Source of the DNA: Cannabis sativa
Taxonomy: Eukaryota > Streptophyta > Magnoliopsida > Rosales > Cannabaceae
Reading direction: 5' to 3'
Length of the DNA stretch: 64,000 nucleotides
Assembly (NCBI RefSeq): GCF_029168945.1
Contig: NC_083605.1
Coordinates: 36,841,280 to 36,905,279, forward strand
A program made the position numbers and the translations under genes. The notes beneath the pieces were generated by a model that did not search any database, was not told where the DNA came from, and saw only the letters and a list, made by a program, of their open reading frames with translations. Of this stretch, positions 21,490 to 33,682 are shown piece after piece; position 1 is the stretch's first letter; each line of letters begins with the position of its first letter.

Positions 21490-22074
21490 CAATATATATA
21501 TTTATAATAAAAGATGATATTTGTAGATTTAATAGTAGGTTTGGTGTAATGGTTAAGTTAGATTATGTTATAGGTTAAAGGTTCAAATCCCACTAATAAC
21601 ATTATTTTCTTTTGAAGTTTACTTTTGCTCCCTACTTTACAAAAAAAAAAAAAAAAGGTTACGCCCCCTCACTTTAAATCCTGGATCTGACACTGGTGAG
21701 ATGATAATTGTTATACATTTAAGATATATTTGGTTGGAGATAATGAAATAGAATTGAATAGAAATGAATTAAGTTTCCTTCCATTCTTTTATTTGGTTGT
21801 ATTTTAATATATTAGAATCATTTCAATATGGAGTGCCTTTTCTATTTTGAAATGAATGAAAAAACTATTCCAATGGAATATGAGAATGATTTAATATTTT
21901 TTTTTTTATCAATTCTTTTAATGCATCTTAAATTGTATTCCATTTTTATTGTTATATTTTCATTTCTCTTAACTAAATACAGGAGGTATTTGTAATGATT
22001 TGTATAGTTCAGGAGGGATTTTTGCAAAAAAAATAAAAAATAAAAAATAAAAAGATAAATTGAGAATTAAAGAC
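21490..22074 (+). repeat. SINE-like unit, copy 1 (tRNA-type Pol III boxes)
   Basis: TTGGTGTAATGGTTAAG at 21541-21557 resembles a tRNA A box, and GGTTCAAATCC at 21580-21590 an almost perfect B box, spaced as in tRNA-derived SINEs. The head is followed by about 490 bp of A/T-rich body that contains CACTTTAAATCC near 21671 and ends in an A-rich tail near 22030-22070. The whole unit is repeated directly afterwards. Confidence 0.6.
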
Positions 22075-22715
22075 AAAAATATATTTATAATAAAAGATGA
22101 TATTTGTAGATTTAATAGTAGTTTTGGTGTAATGGTTAAGTTAGATTATGTTATAGGTTAAAGGTTCAAATCCCACTAATAACATTATTTTCTTTTTAAG
22201 TTTACTTTTGCTCCCTACTTTACAAAGAAAAAAATTACACCCCTCACTTTAAATCCCTGATCTGCCACTGGTGAGATGATAATTGTTATACATATTTGGT
22301 TGGAGGTAATGAAATAGAATTGAATAAAAATGAATTAAGTTTCGTTCCATTCTTTTATTTGGTTGTATTTTAATATATTAGAATCATTTCAATATGGAGT
22401 GACTTTTCTATTTTGAAATGAATGAAAAAACTATTCGAATATGAGAATGATTTAGTATTTTTTTTTACCAATTCTTTTAATGCATCTTAAATTGTATTCC
22501 ATTTTTATTGTTATATTTTTATTTCTCTTAACTAAATGTAACCTTAATTATATATTTAAGAGTTTTTTCTTTTAAGAAAAATAAAACTAAATAAATGAGA
22601 GAATATAACTCTAGGAGAGATATTTGTAATGATTTGTATAGTTCAGGAGGTATTTTTGCGAAAAAAATAAAAAAAATAAAAAGATAAAATGAGAATTAAA
22701 GACAAAGATTTACAA
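22075..22715 (+). repeat. SINE-like unit, copy 2
   Basis: The A box is at 22124-22140 and the B box at 22163-22173, exactly 583 bases after those of copy 1. The unit is co-linear with copy 1 with a few substitutions and a unique insertion near 22540-22620. Because the two units abut head to tail, the second is likely a local duplication rather than an independent insertion. Confidence 0.6.
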
Positions 22716-23822
22716 GAGTCATAGTTTAAGTGGTAAAAGTTTTATTTATTCATGAAAAACTAAATAAAAGTTAATGTACTTCAGCATTTTTAAAATTTAG
22801 TTTGACTAAAATTATAATTAGAAGATTTTCTTTTATTTTTGTTAATAATTAGAGGGTACATTTATAATAAGTATAATAAGTATTTATAAGAAGAGAGAGT
22901 TTAAAATATGGTTTAGTTAAATTATATATACCAAAATTGTATTACCTTACATTTTATTCAAAAATATATATGCACTACCAATATTAACTTTACTATTTAA
23001 AAAAATAAATAAAAGAGATACAAACGGTCCAAATTAAAAAACTTAATTACTTATATAAATTTAATATGCATAATTTTTTATTTAAATTATGTGTAATTAA
23101 TAATGCATATTTATCATTTAAATGTTTGGGGTTTTCATTTTTGTATTTATAATTTAATTTATTTTCAAATATAACTTCATATAAAAATCTAACTACATCT
23201 ACTTTTTGTTTTCCAAAATACGAAGGTTGGACTTAGACATCTCTTCTCACGATAGACACGCGTCCTCAAAAAAAAAAAAAAAAAAAAAAAAAAAACAGAG
23301 TTCAAGAAACAACAATCGAGCCTCCATTAACGCCGTGTTTCGAGCTGCCCCAGTCGAGCCTTCGTCGCAAGCATCCGAAGCTATCGAAGCTTAGCCCTCC
23401 GACCCGTTCCCAAACACTTGCAAGTTCTCTCAAAATTGTTTCGTGACATTTTGCTATTCTACCTCAGATCACTCCATTAACAACTTCTGTTATGATTCCC
23501 CTTGGAAATAGACTAATGGGGATATTTGAATAAAAATGAAAACTTTGGTTATTATGAATGAATATTGAATTAGTACAGTATCATCAATATTCATTTTTCA
23601 CATTACATATTCTAAATCAACAAAAAACTACAGCATCTCTTTGCCCTTTCATTTTTTTCTCCAAAGTCATGGCAGGTGTAGGAACACGACATATGTACTC
23701 AGAATCACTCTCATATTATAAATCTTGCCTTGACTTTACATGAGAGGTGCAGGATCAGGTGCAAAATCTACGAGCTAACCAATACTTAATGTCGATGGTG
23801 CATTCAAGATATTACTGTGGTG
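22716..23822. other. AT-rich spacer with a long A run
   Basis: There is no supported gene. A run of about 28 A's lies at 23268-23295. The frame around it (to 23394) contains a more ordinary-looking stretch (SINAVFRAAPVEPSSQASE) that could be the remnant of a captured gene 5' end. At 23528-23625 lies about 95 bp nearly identical to 30909-31005 (see the gypsy LTR entry). Confidence 0.4.
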
Positions 23823-24292
23823 TGCATTTGGTAACACTTTTTTAATCAGTTTTTTGTTTTTAAAATTGAAAAAGTGAAAATATTTTTCAAAAACATGTTC
23901 TATAAAACTGTTTTCACTTTTTCAATTTTTTAATTAGAAATCAAAATATTTTTAAAAAAAATCACCATCAACATTTTTTTAAACAATTTTTTTTTCTTAA
24001 TCAATATTTTGGACTCTAACTAAACCCGGACCCAAATCACCTCCCCACGGCCCTAACGCTAAACTCGGTTTCTGACTCGAACCCGAACCTAGACCCAACT
24101 TAAATAAAATCAAAAAATAAAATAAAATAAATTTTGCAGAACACACTTTTATTTTTAGTTTTTAAAATTGAAAAACAAAAGAGGTTACAGAACGCATTTT
24201 TGTTTTTCAAAAAAAAAAATTAAAAACAAAAATTTTACTTTCATTTTGTGATTAAAAAATTTAAAAATAAAAGTGTTACCAAACAATACCAA
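23823..24292. mobile_element. MITE-like element with short inverted ends (about 470 bp)
   Basis: The left end ATTTGGTAACACTTTT and the right end AAAGTGTTACCAAAC are inverted repeats, and a second inner fold (AAAATTGAAAAAGTGAAAA against its complement near 23910-23930) adds to the hairpin. It has no coding frame. The right half is repeated at about 41975-42198. The superfamily is not clear because no target duplication can be read. Confidence 0.55.
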
Positions 24293-25847
24293 AACAAAGT
24301 ACATTGTGGAAAACTACAACTAAGAAGGAAGAAATAAAGAAACAATATCCTTTCTTACCTGCTCCATAAGATTACGAACGACAAATTTTAGCTAGCAATG
24401 ACAACTCAGTAACCCCATAAGTTGAGACAAAATCGAAAATCAAATAAGTTAACACAATGACAAGAATCAATATCTTCCTGTACCATTTTAAAGATAAAAC
24501 TTGATCTAAGTAACATAACGTGTCATTTAACAAGTACACTCTCAACAAGAAAATTATTAAAAAAATCTCCGACTACTTTAACCCCATAATATAATTTATT
24601 ACAATTTTATGTCGTATTATTCCCAAACAGAAGGGTACAATGAAATTCAAACAGGCAAAGCTCCTTAAGAACCTATGAAGACTTTATTCCAAAATTTAAA
24701 CTTTGACTTACTATTTTAATTAAGAGTTAGATGGTCAGTACCTTTAAAATCAAACATAGTGTACCAAGAGAAAAGCCACAAATTTCATAACTTTTTTAGT
24801 CTAATTTGAAGCCTAAATATATTTAATATCTACATAGCTGAAACAGAACCAATAATGTACTAATTAAAGTTCATTCAATTCTCAATTTTCTTAGAGGCTA
24901 CATGAAAAGAAAAACACCAAAAAAAAAAAAACTTTGATGAATAAACTTGCACTTGAAGCCTCAAGATTTATGGCGATTGCTCGAATCACAGACGAGACAA
25001 CATTACAACAAAAAAGAGATACAGAATCAATGTAGCAATTCGTTAAAGTCTCATGCTTCCAATCCTAAGATGAATAATTATGATTTGTTTGTCATTTTAA
25101 ATTATAATAGAAAGCAGAAAAAGCTGATTGGCAAACAAAAATTGAGTAAATCCAAGAAATGGCTCAATTACAGATCAAATAATTTTGATAGAATTTTGAT
25201 TCCTTGAGACCTAATTATCAAGTACAAAGTTATACCAAAATATCAACTGAAACTGCTAATCTTATTCTTTCAATCTCAATATTGCAAGTGTGTGTAGCTG
25301 TTTCTACATATAACCACAGCAGAAGTCTCTATTCCTAATATCGATCACACAAATATATTCGAATTGGGCAAAGATTGTTCATGTATTAAATTCAGACATG
25401 GAAATACCTGCAATTGACGATCAACCCGATCAGTACTCATGTTATGGCCATGAGTATTAAAACTCAAAGATGAAAAGAAGGGCACAAAAAATGCGTCAGC
25501 CATTTCAGATCCAGTACTCAACGCTATGTTGCATCTTCAAACCAAACCGGAGTTCACATGCCACGGCGGGCATGAGGCATTGATTATGTTGTGGAATCCC
25601 TTTTGCTCTACCCAAGTTCAAGAAGAAGGAGAAGAGTAATTCAGCAAGAAAACCTAAAAATGAAATTAAAAAGATATATTTATGAAAATAAAATAAAAAA
25701 AAAAATTGGAAAAGGTTCGTACAATGGAAAAGGTTAACCATCGGATTTATTATATAAATAAATAATATCTTTTTTTTTTAATCAAAGGTATCCAGATTAT
25801 AATATGGAATTGGAATAATCATATTCCTAATAAAATTAGAATTAATA
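24293..25847. other. AT-rich intergenic stretch
   Basis: Only short unsupported frames occur here. On the minus strand, 25430-25720 has less AT-rich sequence with a possible splice-acceptor-like TCAATTGCAG near 25410-25420, which could be a relic leader of a gene. No coding exon was found next to it. Confidence 0.35.
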
Positions 25848-25916
25848 TTGTCCTATATATGTACTACCTATCTAATTAAGAAACCTATATTACGAGAAAA
25901 CACACATTTACTAAAT

Positions 25917-26663
25917 ATGGATAATCAACCATTTTCCCAAGTTTTTATTTACGGAAGATTTAATAATGATTTTGAAGAAAATGATCCACCATCGTCACCA
26001 TTAATGAGGGTGGAGTTGAAAGTGATCCAAATGTACTATTCAGATACCGATCACAGCGACACCTTTATCTCATACAATTCCACACACTGATTCCAATACC
26101 AAATTGATCACCTATTTCAAGAGACCTCACCGCCCATCAACATACTCATTATCTCCATGTTTTCAGGCGTACCAATCCCCTTCCCCTTGGTTAACATGTA
26201 CTGGAGCAACCCCAACCTTCCTAACATGTCCCAGTTAAAGATGGCGGTAAGCTTCTACACCATGGTCACCATGGTCTCGTTGCCCCTCATCAGTACTCTC
26301 CTTCACACACACCACCCTCGTCACCGTCGTCATCTCTCTATGACCTTGACCGTGGACAACAGGATTATGATTCCTGACAACGTTTTGCTTGATCTACGTA
26401 TGGCTTACGCATGGGAACAAGTACTTAATCGTTTAAGGCCTGTTACCGCCTCTCTCCCCGCTCAAGCTAATCCTGAAGTACATCAACCACCATCTTCGTG
26501 CACAAGTAATAATGATCAAGTGCTTGATCGTGATCATGAGAAGGAGGAGGAAGGGCATGGTGATGATAATGATGATCAAGTGTTGAATCATGTTGACCAG
26601 AAGGAGGATGAGCATGATGATGAGGATGAGGATTGGTTCGATCAAATAATAAAAGGGCTATAA
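25917..26663 (+). pseudogene. Hypothetical coding frame interrupted by one TGA
   Basis: From ATG 25917 a single frame runs to TAA-type termination at 26663 (249 codons), broken only by TGA at 26088-26090. Composition is non-repetitive and unlike the flanking AT-rich DNA. The C-terminal 55 residues are strongly acidic and contain a duplicated module (DQVLDRDHEKEEE, then DQVLNHVDQKEDE). I do not recognise the family, and there is no signal peptide or catalytic motif. If translated, the downstream part could start at ATG 26157. It could be a decayed lineage-specific gene or chance; the long stop-poor frame in AT-rich DNA favours former coding. Confidence 0.35.
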
Positions 26664-27053
26664 CCTTCTAGTGTGGTAGTATGTAATTACTATTGTAACT
26701 TATTTTACATCTTAAAATATGAATACAACTTAATAAATGAGTCATTCCCTTCAGTACTTTAATTTTTGAATTTTTTTATTTTCGTATCAATAAGTACTTA
26801 ACCCGACCCAAATCTTATTTCTTTAGATATATATGTAACTACATTATGTTCATTTATTTTTTTTTATATAGGCTCTCAGTTTTAAATTAATTATTTATTT
26901 AATGAAAAATAATAGAATAATTAGTTTTGATCAATAGCTAAGATTTATCAATCTTACTCCAAATCTAATTCAGGTCAATTTTTAAATTCTTATTATAACC
27001 ATGTAATTATATAAACTATTATTATTGATTAATTATATAATATAAATATAATA
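26664..27053. other. AT-rich spacer
   Basis: No feature seen. Confidence 0.4.
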
Positions 27054-27432
27054 TAGGGTAAATAGCGGTATAAGTACCCAAATTTTTAGTTTGCAAGCAA
27101 CATAAACTCAATGTTTATTTTTAGCAGCAAAGGTACCCAATTTTTTTAAAACTGTAATTTTTTTCTAGTTTCGTCAGTACAAATTCCGTTTTGAATTTAT
27201 TAAAAAAATACTTGAAAGTAACTGATACTACATGTTTCTATCTAGACCTAATGATTTAGAATTCGGATCTTATATGTGCCCTATTTAGGATAATAACAGA
27301 GTCAGTACTGATAAAATTAGAGAAAAATTATAGTTTTACAAATATTAGGTACTTATACTGCTAAAAATAAATATAGAATTTATGCCGCTTACAAACTTAA
27401 AATTTTTAGTACTTATGCCGCTATTTATCCTA
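27054..27432. mobile_element. MITE with long terminal inverted repeats (379 bp)
   Basis: The left end TAGGGTAAATAGCGGTATAA and the right end, read on the other strand, TAGGATAAATAGCGGCATAA begin an inverted repeat of about 45 bp that extends to AGTTTGCAAGC / AGTTTGTAAGC, with an inner paired block around TTATTTTTAGCAG. There is no coding capacity. The flanks are TA-rich, so the target duplication cannot be read with confidence. Confidence 0.75.
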
Positions 27433-30400
27433 TATATTATAAAAATATTTGTGAGATAAATATCTTATACTTTCTTATTCATACACTTATATTATACCAA
27501 GCGAAAGTTACGTGCATTGTACTTATGCTTAGTCATATGTATTCAATTTTATTTAACAAGTGATAAAATATGCATATTTCTCCATTTTTTATTTTTACAT
27601 TCAAATAGTCATTCTAACATACTTACAAATGTTTCAGTAGAAAAAAAAAAAAATCAATTAATTTAGTATGTCTGTTGAGCCTTTCTCTCTGAATATTTTT
27701 TGAACTCAGGAACCACTTCATGCACCACAATTCTTCAATTGTAATAGAAACATCACACCAAATAAATACACAAGTATTGTATAACTTTCCTTATTAAAAA
27801 TAGCCTCAAGAAGCTCATCCCATAATTTCATATCATCTTCTGTCATTATTGCACTGCAATTTCTACTTGCTTAACCTAGAGGAGTACCATATATAGAGGT
27901 CATTGTTAATTTACTTTATATTCAGAGGAAAAAATAAAGTAAATAAATGAAAATCAGGTACTTGTTTTGTTTAATAGTATCTACATCATTGTCTAAGAAT
28001 CAAACTGTACAAGACAATAAACAAACATTTGATCAATTACATACATCCATTTATCAATAAATCAACATAGCATAATTAACCTACAAAAATAAATAAGTTA
28101 GGCATTTTATAATACAATAAAATACTTTAATTTGAAATCATCGAGTCCTTAGAGAATCATGGCAGCAAAATTTTATATAAAATTGACAGGAAAACTCCAA
28201 GAAAAGAGAAAAGAAGATGAAGAGATTAGAAAAATAATAACAATAACTTTTGACCCAAACAATCGATAATGAAAAACATAAATGATCTCATAATAATAAA
28301 AATTGAAAATATTATTGCTTAACTTGTTGACAACAAAAACTAATACTGAATGTCCACAAATAAAATGTAAAAAGTGGCATTAGTTATTTTTTCTTTTACA
28401 AACTTTAAAATTAGATATATATATATATATATATGGCTATAATTTAATTTATTTATTTAAATAAGTTATAAATTTATGCAAAAACATTACCTGAAGTATA
28501 TAATATATTATGATCAAAGTCTAATAATCATTACTTAATTTCTTATAAATCCAAATCACCTTATGATTAGTTTTTTCTTCATTGGTTAGTTATTTTTTTA
28601 CTTGCGTTGCCTTGTTCTCCAATATTCAATTTCACCTGAAATATATAATATATTTCTATTAAAGTATAATAATCATCACTTAATTTCTTAACAAATAACT
28701 GGTAAATTAAGTGGTTGATTTTAATATTACTGAGTTCATATAATAAAATGAAGTTTTGATATATCTGGACAAGTTTAAGAACCTTCTAAGCTCTAGCCAA
28801 TATCGACATCATTAGTTTAATGAAATTATAATGGTTCTATTGAAATTATTGTGTCTCAACAAATACTACACCATGAAAAGGGGTTCTCTGTTAGCACTCA
28901 CACTGATCAAGCAAATAAACTTTTTAAACTTCTTTAGTCTTCACAATAAAACGCATGAAAGGAAGTAATGTCACTTCAAACACCAGGATAAAACTAATTT
29001 CATAAAATGATAAAATTGGTCCAGATTACATAATATTTCTTTTAATTAATAAAAAAATCAAATTTAATATTTTTTTAAAAAAAAAAGATTTTAAATAAAA
29101 AAATAAATAAATAAAACTCCTAAAATCTACTACTCTATCCGTCACTCTCCTACCTTTACCCTCTGCCATCGGCCTAGAGAGAGATTTACTGTTGTTTTGG
29201 AACTTTTGTTTGGTCCTAGTCTTTGGCCTTTGTTTCAGTTTAATGCAAAACATGTTCTACCCCAAATTTAATTTACAACCCATAATTGAAAACCCACGAA
29301 GAAGAATGATTTCATATAATTACAATGAAGTTTTTGATTTTAAGAAGACCCAAATGCTTTAATTTAGCATCAGATGCTTTAATTTAACATCAGATCTGAA
29401 ACCAAAATCTGAACACAAAAAATGTAAGTACTAATGAAGAAATTTAAAGCCAAAACACAAAATGCAAATCCAAACCCATATCTAAACTTAAATTTGTAGC
29501 GTAGATTTGAACTTGAATATGAAGTTTGCATCTATCTCTAGTTCATTCCTCAACTCTACAACCCATCCTGAATATGCATCCAAAAAGTGTTATCAGAAAA
29601 TTAGAGAAAGCATCTCAAAAAGTGTTTCCTCTAGCTACTTGTAGAATAATCAATAATATCATATCAATAGACAAAAAAAAAAAAAAAAAAAAAAAAAAAC
29701 AGAACTTTTAGGTGTAGTATGTGCAGAACGTCCTGATTTTACATTCTTGTCCACACCCTGCTTTTGTCAAGCTCTTGTTGCTTCAGCACATTCTCTTCAA
29801 TAAGTTTCATCAATCAATCAGCCCCTACTCATTAGTCTCAACTGTTGGCAAGATGTCCAAGCCATAGTAATGATTTATGTATCCCCTTTTTGAAAGGGTA
29901 TAATTATCAAAATGAAAGTAAATAGTTCCATTAAACTTTTACGAGTCTAGGTACCCCCTGCTCTCTAATATCAAGTTGGTAGCTCTAGCTTTCTATGACA
30001 AGGTTGGTAATAAGATAAAGATAATTATTTTCCAGCTATAAATATATGATGGATGAATCAACTGCCTGAGTTTAATCACATTCACAATCTCCATTTTCAT
30101 CTATTAGAGTTAGTCCCACATTGCTAATGTGTGGAAATAAACTGTGATATATAAAATGAATGGGCTACTCCCCCATTGCCAATTGGTTGTGTGCCAATTT
30201 CCAGTGTTGGGATCTTTGACATTTTTCAAAATCCACAAATTTCCCGACGTGTACACTTTCGCGACCATATAACTAATCTATCCAATGTGTGTCCATCCAT
30301 ATCAATCAACTATGAATCTAAATTCTGAACTTTAAAAACTAAAACATTTGATAATAAAGATGACAAACTTACCTTTTATTCCAACCCTGCAAAATATCAA

Positions 30401-30900
30401 ACCACACACACCATTAATATCAAAATAAAAACCCCTTTAGAAAAATTCATTTTCTTACAAAAAAAAAAAAAAAAAGAAAAGGCTTTAGAAGATAGTGAAC
30501 GAAGAATTTCCATTTTTTTTCATGAGCTCAACCATTTTAACCTATAACAGAGTTACACAACCTAATCATTGCTTAAAACATAATTATATCAAAATTATGG
30601 TATCCTGAAACAATTTAATCTCAAAATAGAAACTATAGTTTGTAAAATAGAAACGACTAATATTTAACAGTATATATATGTATATGAAATGGAAACAAAT
30701 ATCATAAAAATAGAAATAATTTAACTTCAAATTAGAAACTATAGTTTGGAAAATGGAAACCATTCACCATCCAAATAGACACCTTTTAACCTCCAATGGA
30801 AACCATTGTTTAGGAAATAGAAACAACTAAAATCGAAATGAAAACTAATATATGTTAAATTGAAACAAATATCATAAAAGTAGAGATTATTAACCAATAA
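27433..30900. other. AT-rich intergenic stretch, no gene seen
   Basis: It contains an (AT)n run at about 28414-28434, A runs at about 29671-29699 and 30460-30475, and several short unsupported frames. A direct repeat of 'TATAATATATT...AATCATCACTTAATTTCTTA' type occurs near 28498-28545 and 28640-28690. Confidence 0.4.
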
Positions 30901-30908
30901 AATGGAAA

Positions 30909-31340
30909 CAAGGATTTGAATAAAAATGAAAACTTGGTTATTATGAATGAATATTGAATTAGTACAGTATCATCAATATTCATTTTTCACATCACATGTT
31001 CTAATTTATCTCCTATTTTTTAGAGTAATCTATGTATTCATTCTTCCCTATAAATAGTGAAGCCAATTCACTATTCGTGGACTTCTTTTTTACGCATTAG
31101 TAAGAAAGAAAAGTCTCTGAAATATTTGTAACATTTTTGAGAGATATTAGAAAACTCACCTAGTCAGATCTTATGATCTTCATATACTTTCATAAAAGTA
31201 ATACAACAGAAAGGGGAGTAGGCTATTACTGCAAAAAGGGGTCAAACCTCTATAAATTTCGTTTATCGTTTACAGTTTTCATAATCTTTGTTATTATCAT
31301 TTTATTGACTATGTTGCATTGACTAAAAACGAGGTCAACA
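30909..31340 (+). repeat. Gypsy-type LTR, 3' portion
   Basis: TATAAATAG at 31049-31057, followed by a plausible leader and a 3' end ACGAGGTCAACA at 31340, parallels the Tat LTR end (CTCGGTCAACA at 18928). The 5' boundary is not determined. The first 95 bp are repeated at 23528-23625. This is probably a truncated or solo LTR related to the Tat branch. Confidence 0.5.
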
Positions 31341-31439
31341 AATATCATTCGATTAAATGTGTAAATTTGGATTGCAGTAAGGTGCATAAGGGATATAAAT
31401 ACTTAAGTCCTCATGGTTGTATTTATATTTAGATTAACT

Positions 31440-33330
31440 TGCCTTTTTCATTAGCTCCAGCTCAGTTAAATGCATACCCACCATCTCCAGGACATTCTCC
31501 ACAAGATCAGGTATCCTCTAGCCATGAAATCAGCTCTCCTATTCTTATTGCCTCTTTTGTCAAACTTTGATATGGCCTTTGACAACTCACCTATTCCATT
31601 GCTATTAGTCCCATACATGAGTCAATTACATATAATCATGTTGTTCTTAGCCCTGACTCTACTCCTCAAGTATCAGTTTCCTAGCCCTGAATCAGTTCCA
31701 GCTCTAGCCCTTACTGTTGTGCCTACTCGTTCAATGATCACTCAAGGTAAAACAGTGATTTTTAAGCCTAAAGTTGTGCTTGGCATGGGTCTTGCTTCCC
31801 ATGACTACCAAGAACCATTTTCTCTTCAAGAGGAGCTTCACCATGAGGGGTAAAATAATGCCATGAATACTGAGATTGTAGCCTTGAAGAATAACAAGAC
31901 TTGGTACTTGGAACCTTTCTCACCTGATTACAATGTGGGTGGAAATAAGTGGCTCTACAAAATGAAATTTAATGCAAATGGTACATTTTAAAGGTACAAG
32001 GCTCGTCTTGTAGCTAAGGGCTTCGCCAAATACTTGGGGTTCATTTTTGAGAAAATTTAAGCTCTATTATCAAGGCATCTACAGTTCGGGTAGTACTTGC
32101 CATAGTTGTTGCGAATAATTGGGAGATTAGGCAGCTTGATATTATAATACCTTTGCCAATAGAAAATTGGATGAAGATGTATACATGGTTCAACCCCAGG
32201 GTTTTGAAGACACAATCGAACCATACCATGTTTGAAAAGCTACAAAATATATCTATGGTCTAAAGAAAGCCCTAAGGGCCTGGTATGAACAACTCTAGTC
32301 AACATTGCCGTAGTGGAAATGTGAAAACTCCAAAGCAGACCCTTCATTATTCATGTTGAACCACCCTGGCTGTGTTGATGGTCTTAATTTATGTTGATGA
32401 TATAATCATCACAAGGAGCAATTCTAAGGAGGTAGAACAATTTATAGATCAGCTCAACAAGACCTTCTCACTTAAATACTTAGGTGCATTACACTACATT
32501 CTTGGAATTGAGGTTTAGAGATAAAACTAGTCTATATGTGTCTCAAAGCAAGTATATCTCATGGTTTTCAGAAAGAGTCAACATGAGCAATCTGAAACCT
32601 AGTCCTACCCCCATGATAGCACTGAAACCTATGTCTATACACGATGGTGAGCCTATGACATATCCTTCACACTACAAAAGTGTACATAAAGCTAGACATT
32701 TCTTTTGTAGTAAACAAAGCTTAGATAGTTTCTAAAGTGTCCTACAACAAATCATTGGAATTCAACTAAGAGAGTTCTAAGGTATCTCAAAGGAACCATA
32801 AGCCATGGCTTTCATATCCCTCCAAGTGATAGATTATTCCTCACAAGTTTTTCAGATGTCAATTTGGCATGTTGCTTAGATGATCGATGCTCTATAGCAG
32901 GGTTCAATGTTTTCTTAGGAGATTCTCTCATCTCTTGGTCATTTAAAAAAAAGCAAACCATTGTTGTAAGGTCAAGTACTGAATTTGAGTACATGGCCTT
33001 CTCAACGTGCTACTCAACTCTCTTGATTGCAAGAATTACTCAAGAAAATGCGATTTAAACTCCCTGCCATACCTATAATTTTATGTGACAACATGAGTGC
33101 AAGTACACTAGCTACAAAACCCAATTTATCATGTTTTGACAAAACAGATTGTCACTTTCTATGGGACAAGGTACTCAAGAAATAGCTAGAAATACGATAT
33201 GTACCTTCACAATCAGATTGTCATTGCTTGACAAAATGACTCACACACACTCGATTTTAGTTCTTAGTAGACAAGCTTGGTGTGAAGCAATCACCCTCAC
33301 GCTTGAGGGGTGAGTTAAAGAAAAAATATG
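31440..33330 (+). pseudogene. Ale-type Ty1/copia pol remnant (RT and RNase H)
   Basis: Broken frames encode the copia RT start ([19 protein letters not shown] near 31890-32030), a central region with LHYILGIE (about 32485-32510), SQSKYISWF and PSPTPM (32540-32615), and RNase H (CSIAGFNVFLGDSLISW, RSSTEFEYMAF at 32885-33005). Stops and frameshifts are frequent, and gag, protease and integrase are missing or unrecognisable. The RNase H wording resembles the Ale/Retrofit lineage. It is followed directly by a probable LTR. Confidence 0.8.
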
Positions 33331-33367
33331 CAAGGGCATATCAATCTTAGTGGTGTGTGTCCAAGTT

Positions 33368-33682
33368 TGTTGGAGAATAAGCAATCTCGAGGCAATCATT
33401 GCCAGCTATCCTTTCCTTACTGTTCGCATGAATTTTGTAATATTCCCTTGTTAGAATGATTGTGTACATGTAAGGTAAGGATTGCATTGTACATTTTCCC
33501 TTTGATTACTTTTTTGGCTATGAATGAGAAGCAATAGTATCAATCTCATTTGAGCTGATCAAATTAATTCTGTGCATTTTTTCTTTAAACTTTACTCATA
33601 ACCATGTGTTGTATCCTCTCTTCGTTGAAAGAGAGCCAAAATACGAAGGCGAACCCAAAGGCAAAAACCTCAACTATCAACA
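33368..33682 (+). repeat. Probable LTR of the Ale-type remnant
   Basis: TGTTGGAGAATAAGC starts right after the end of RNase H sequence, and an end CTATCAACA is at 33682, giving a TG...CA unit of 315 bp, a size normal for Ale LTRs. There is no second copy in the window, so the boundaries are inferred. Confidence 0.45.

Noticed and set aside
21541..21590. A functional tRNA gene
   Set aside because: Only the A and B boxes fit. No acceptor stem, anticodon arm or complete cloverleaf can be drawn; the unit is repeated with an A-rich tail, as in SINEs.
23206..23394. Small protein frame with a poly-Lys run
   Set aside because: It is built around a homopolymer A tract. Only the part after the tract looks gene-like, and it is too short to support a gene.
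24947..25207. 86-codon frame on the plus strand
   Set aside because: AT-rich composition with Asn/Lys-rich translation and no similarity; expected by chance.
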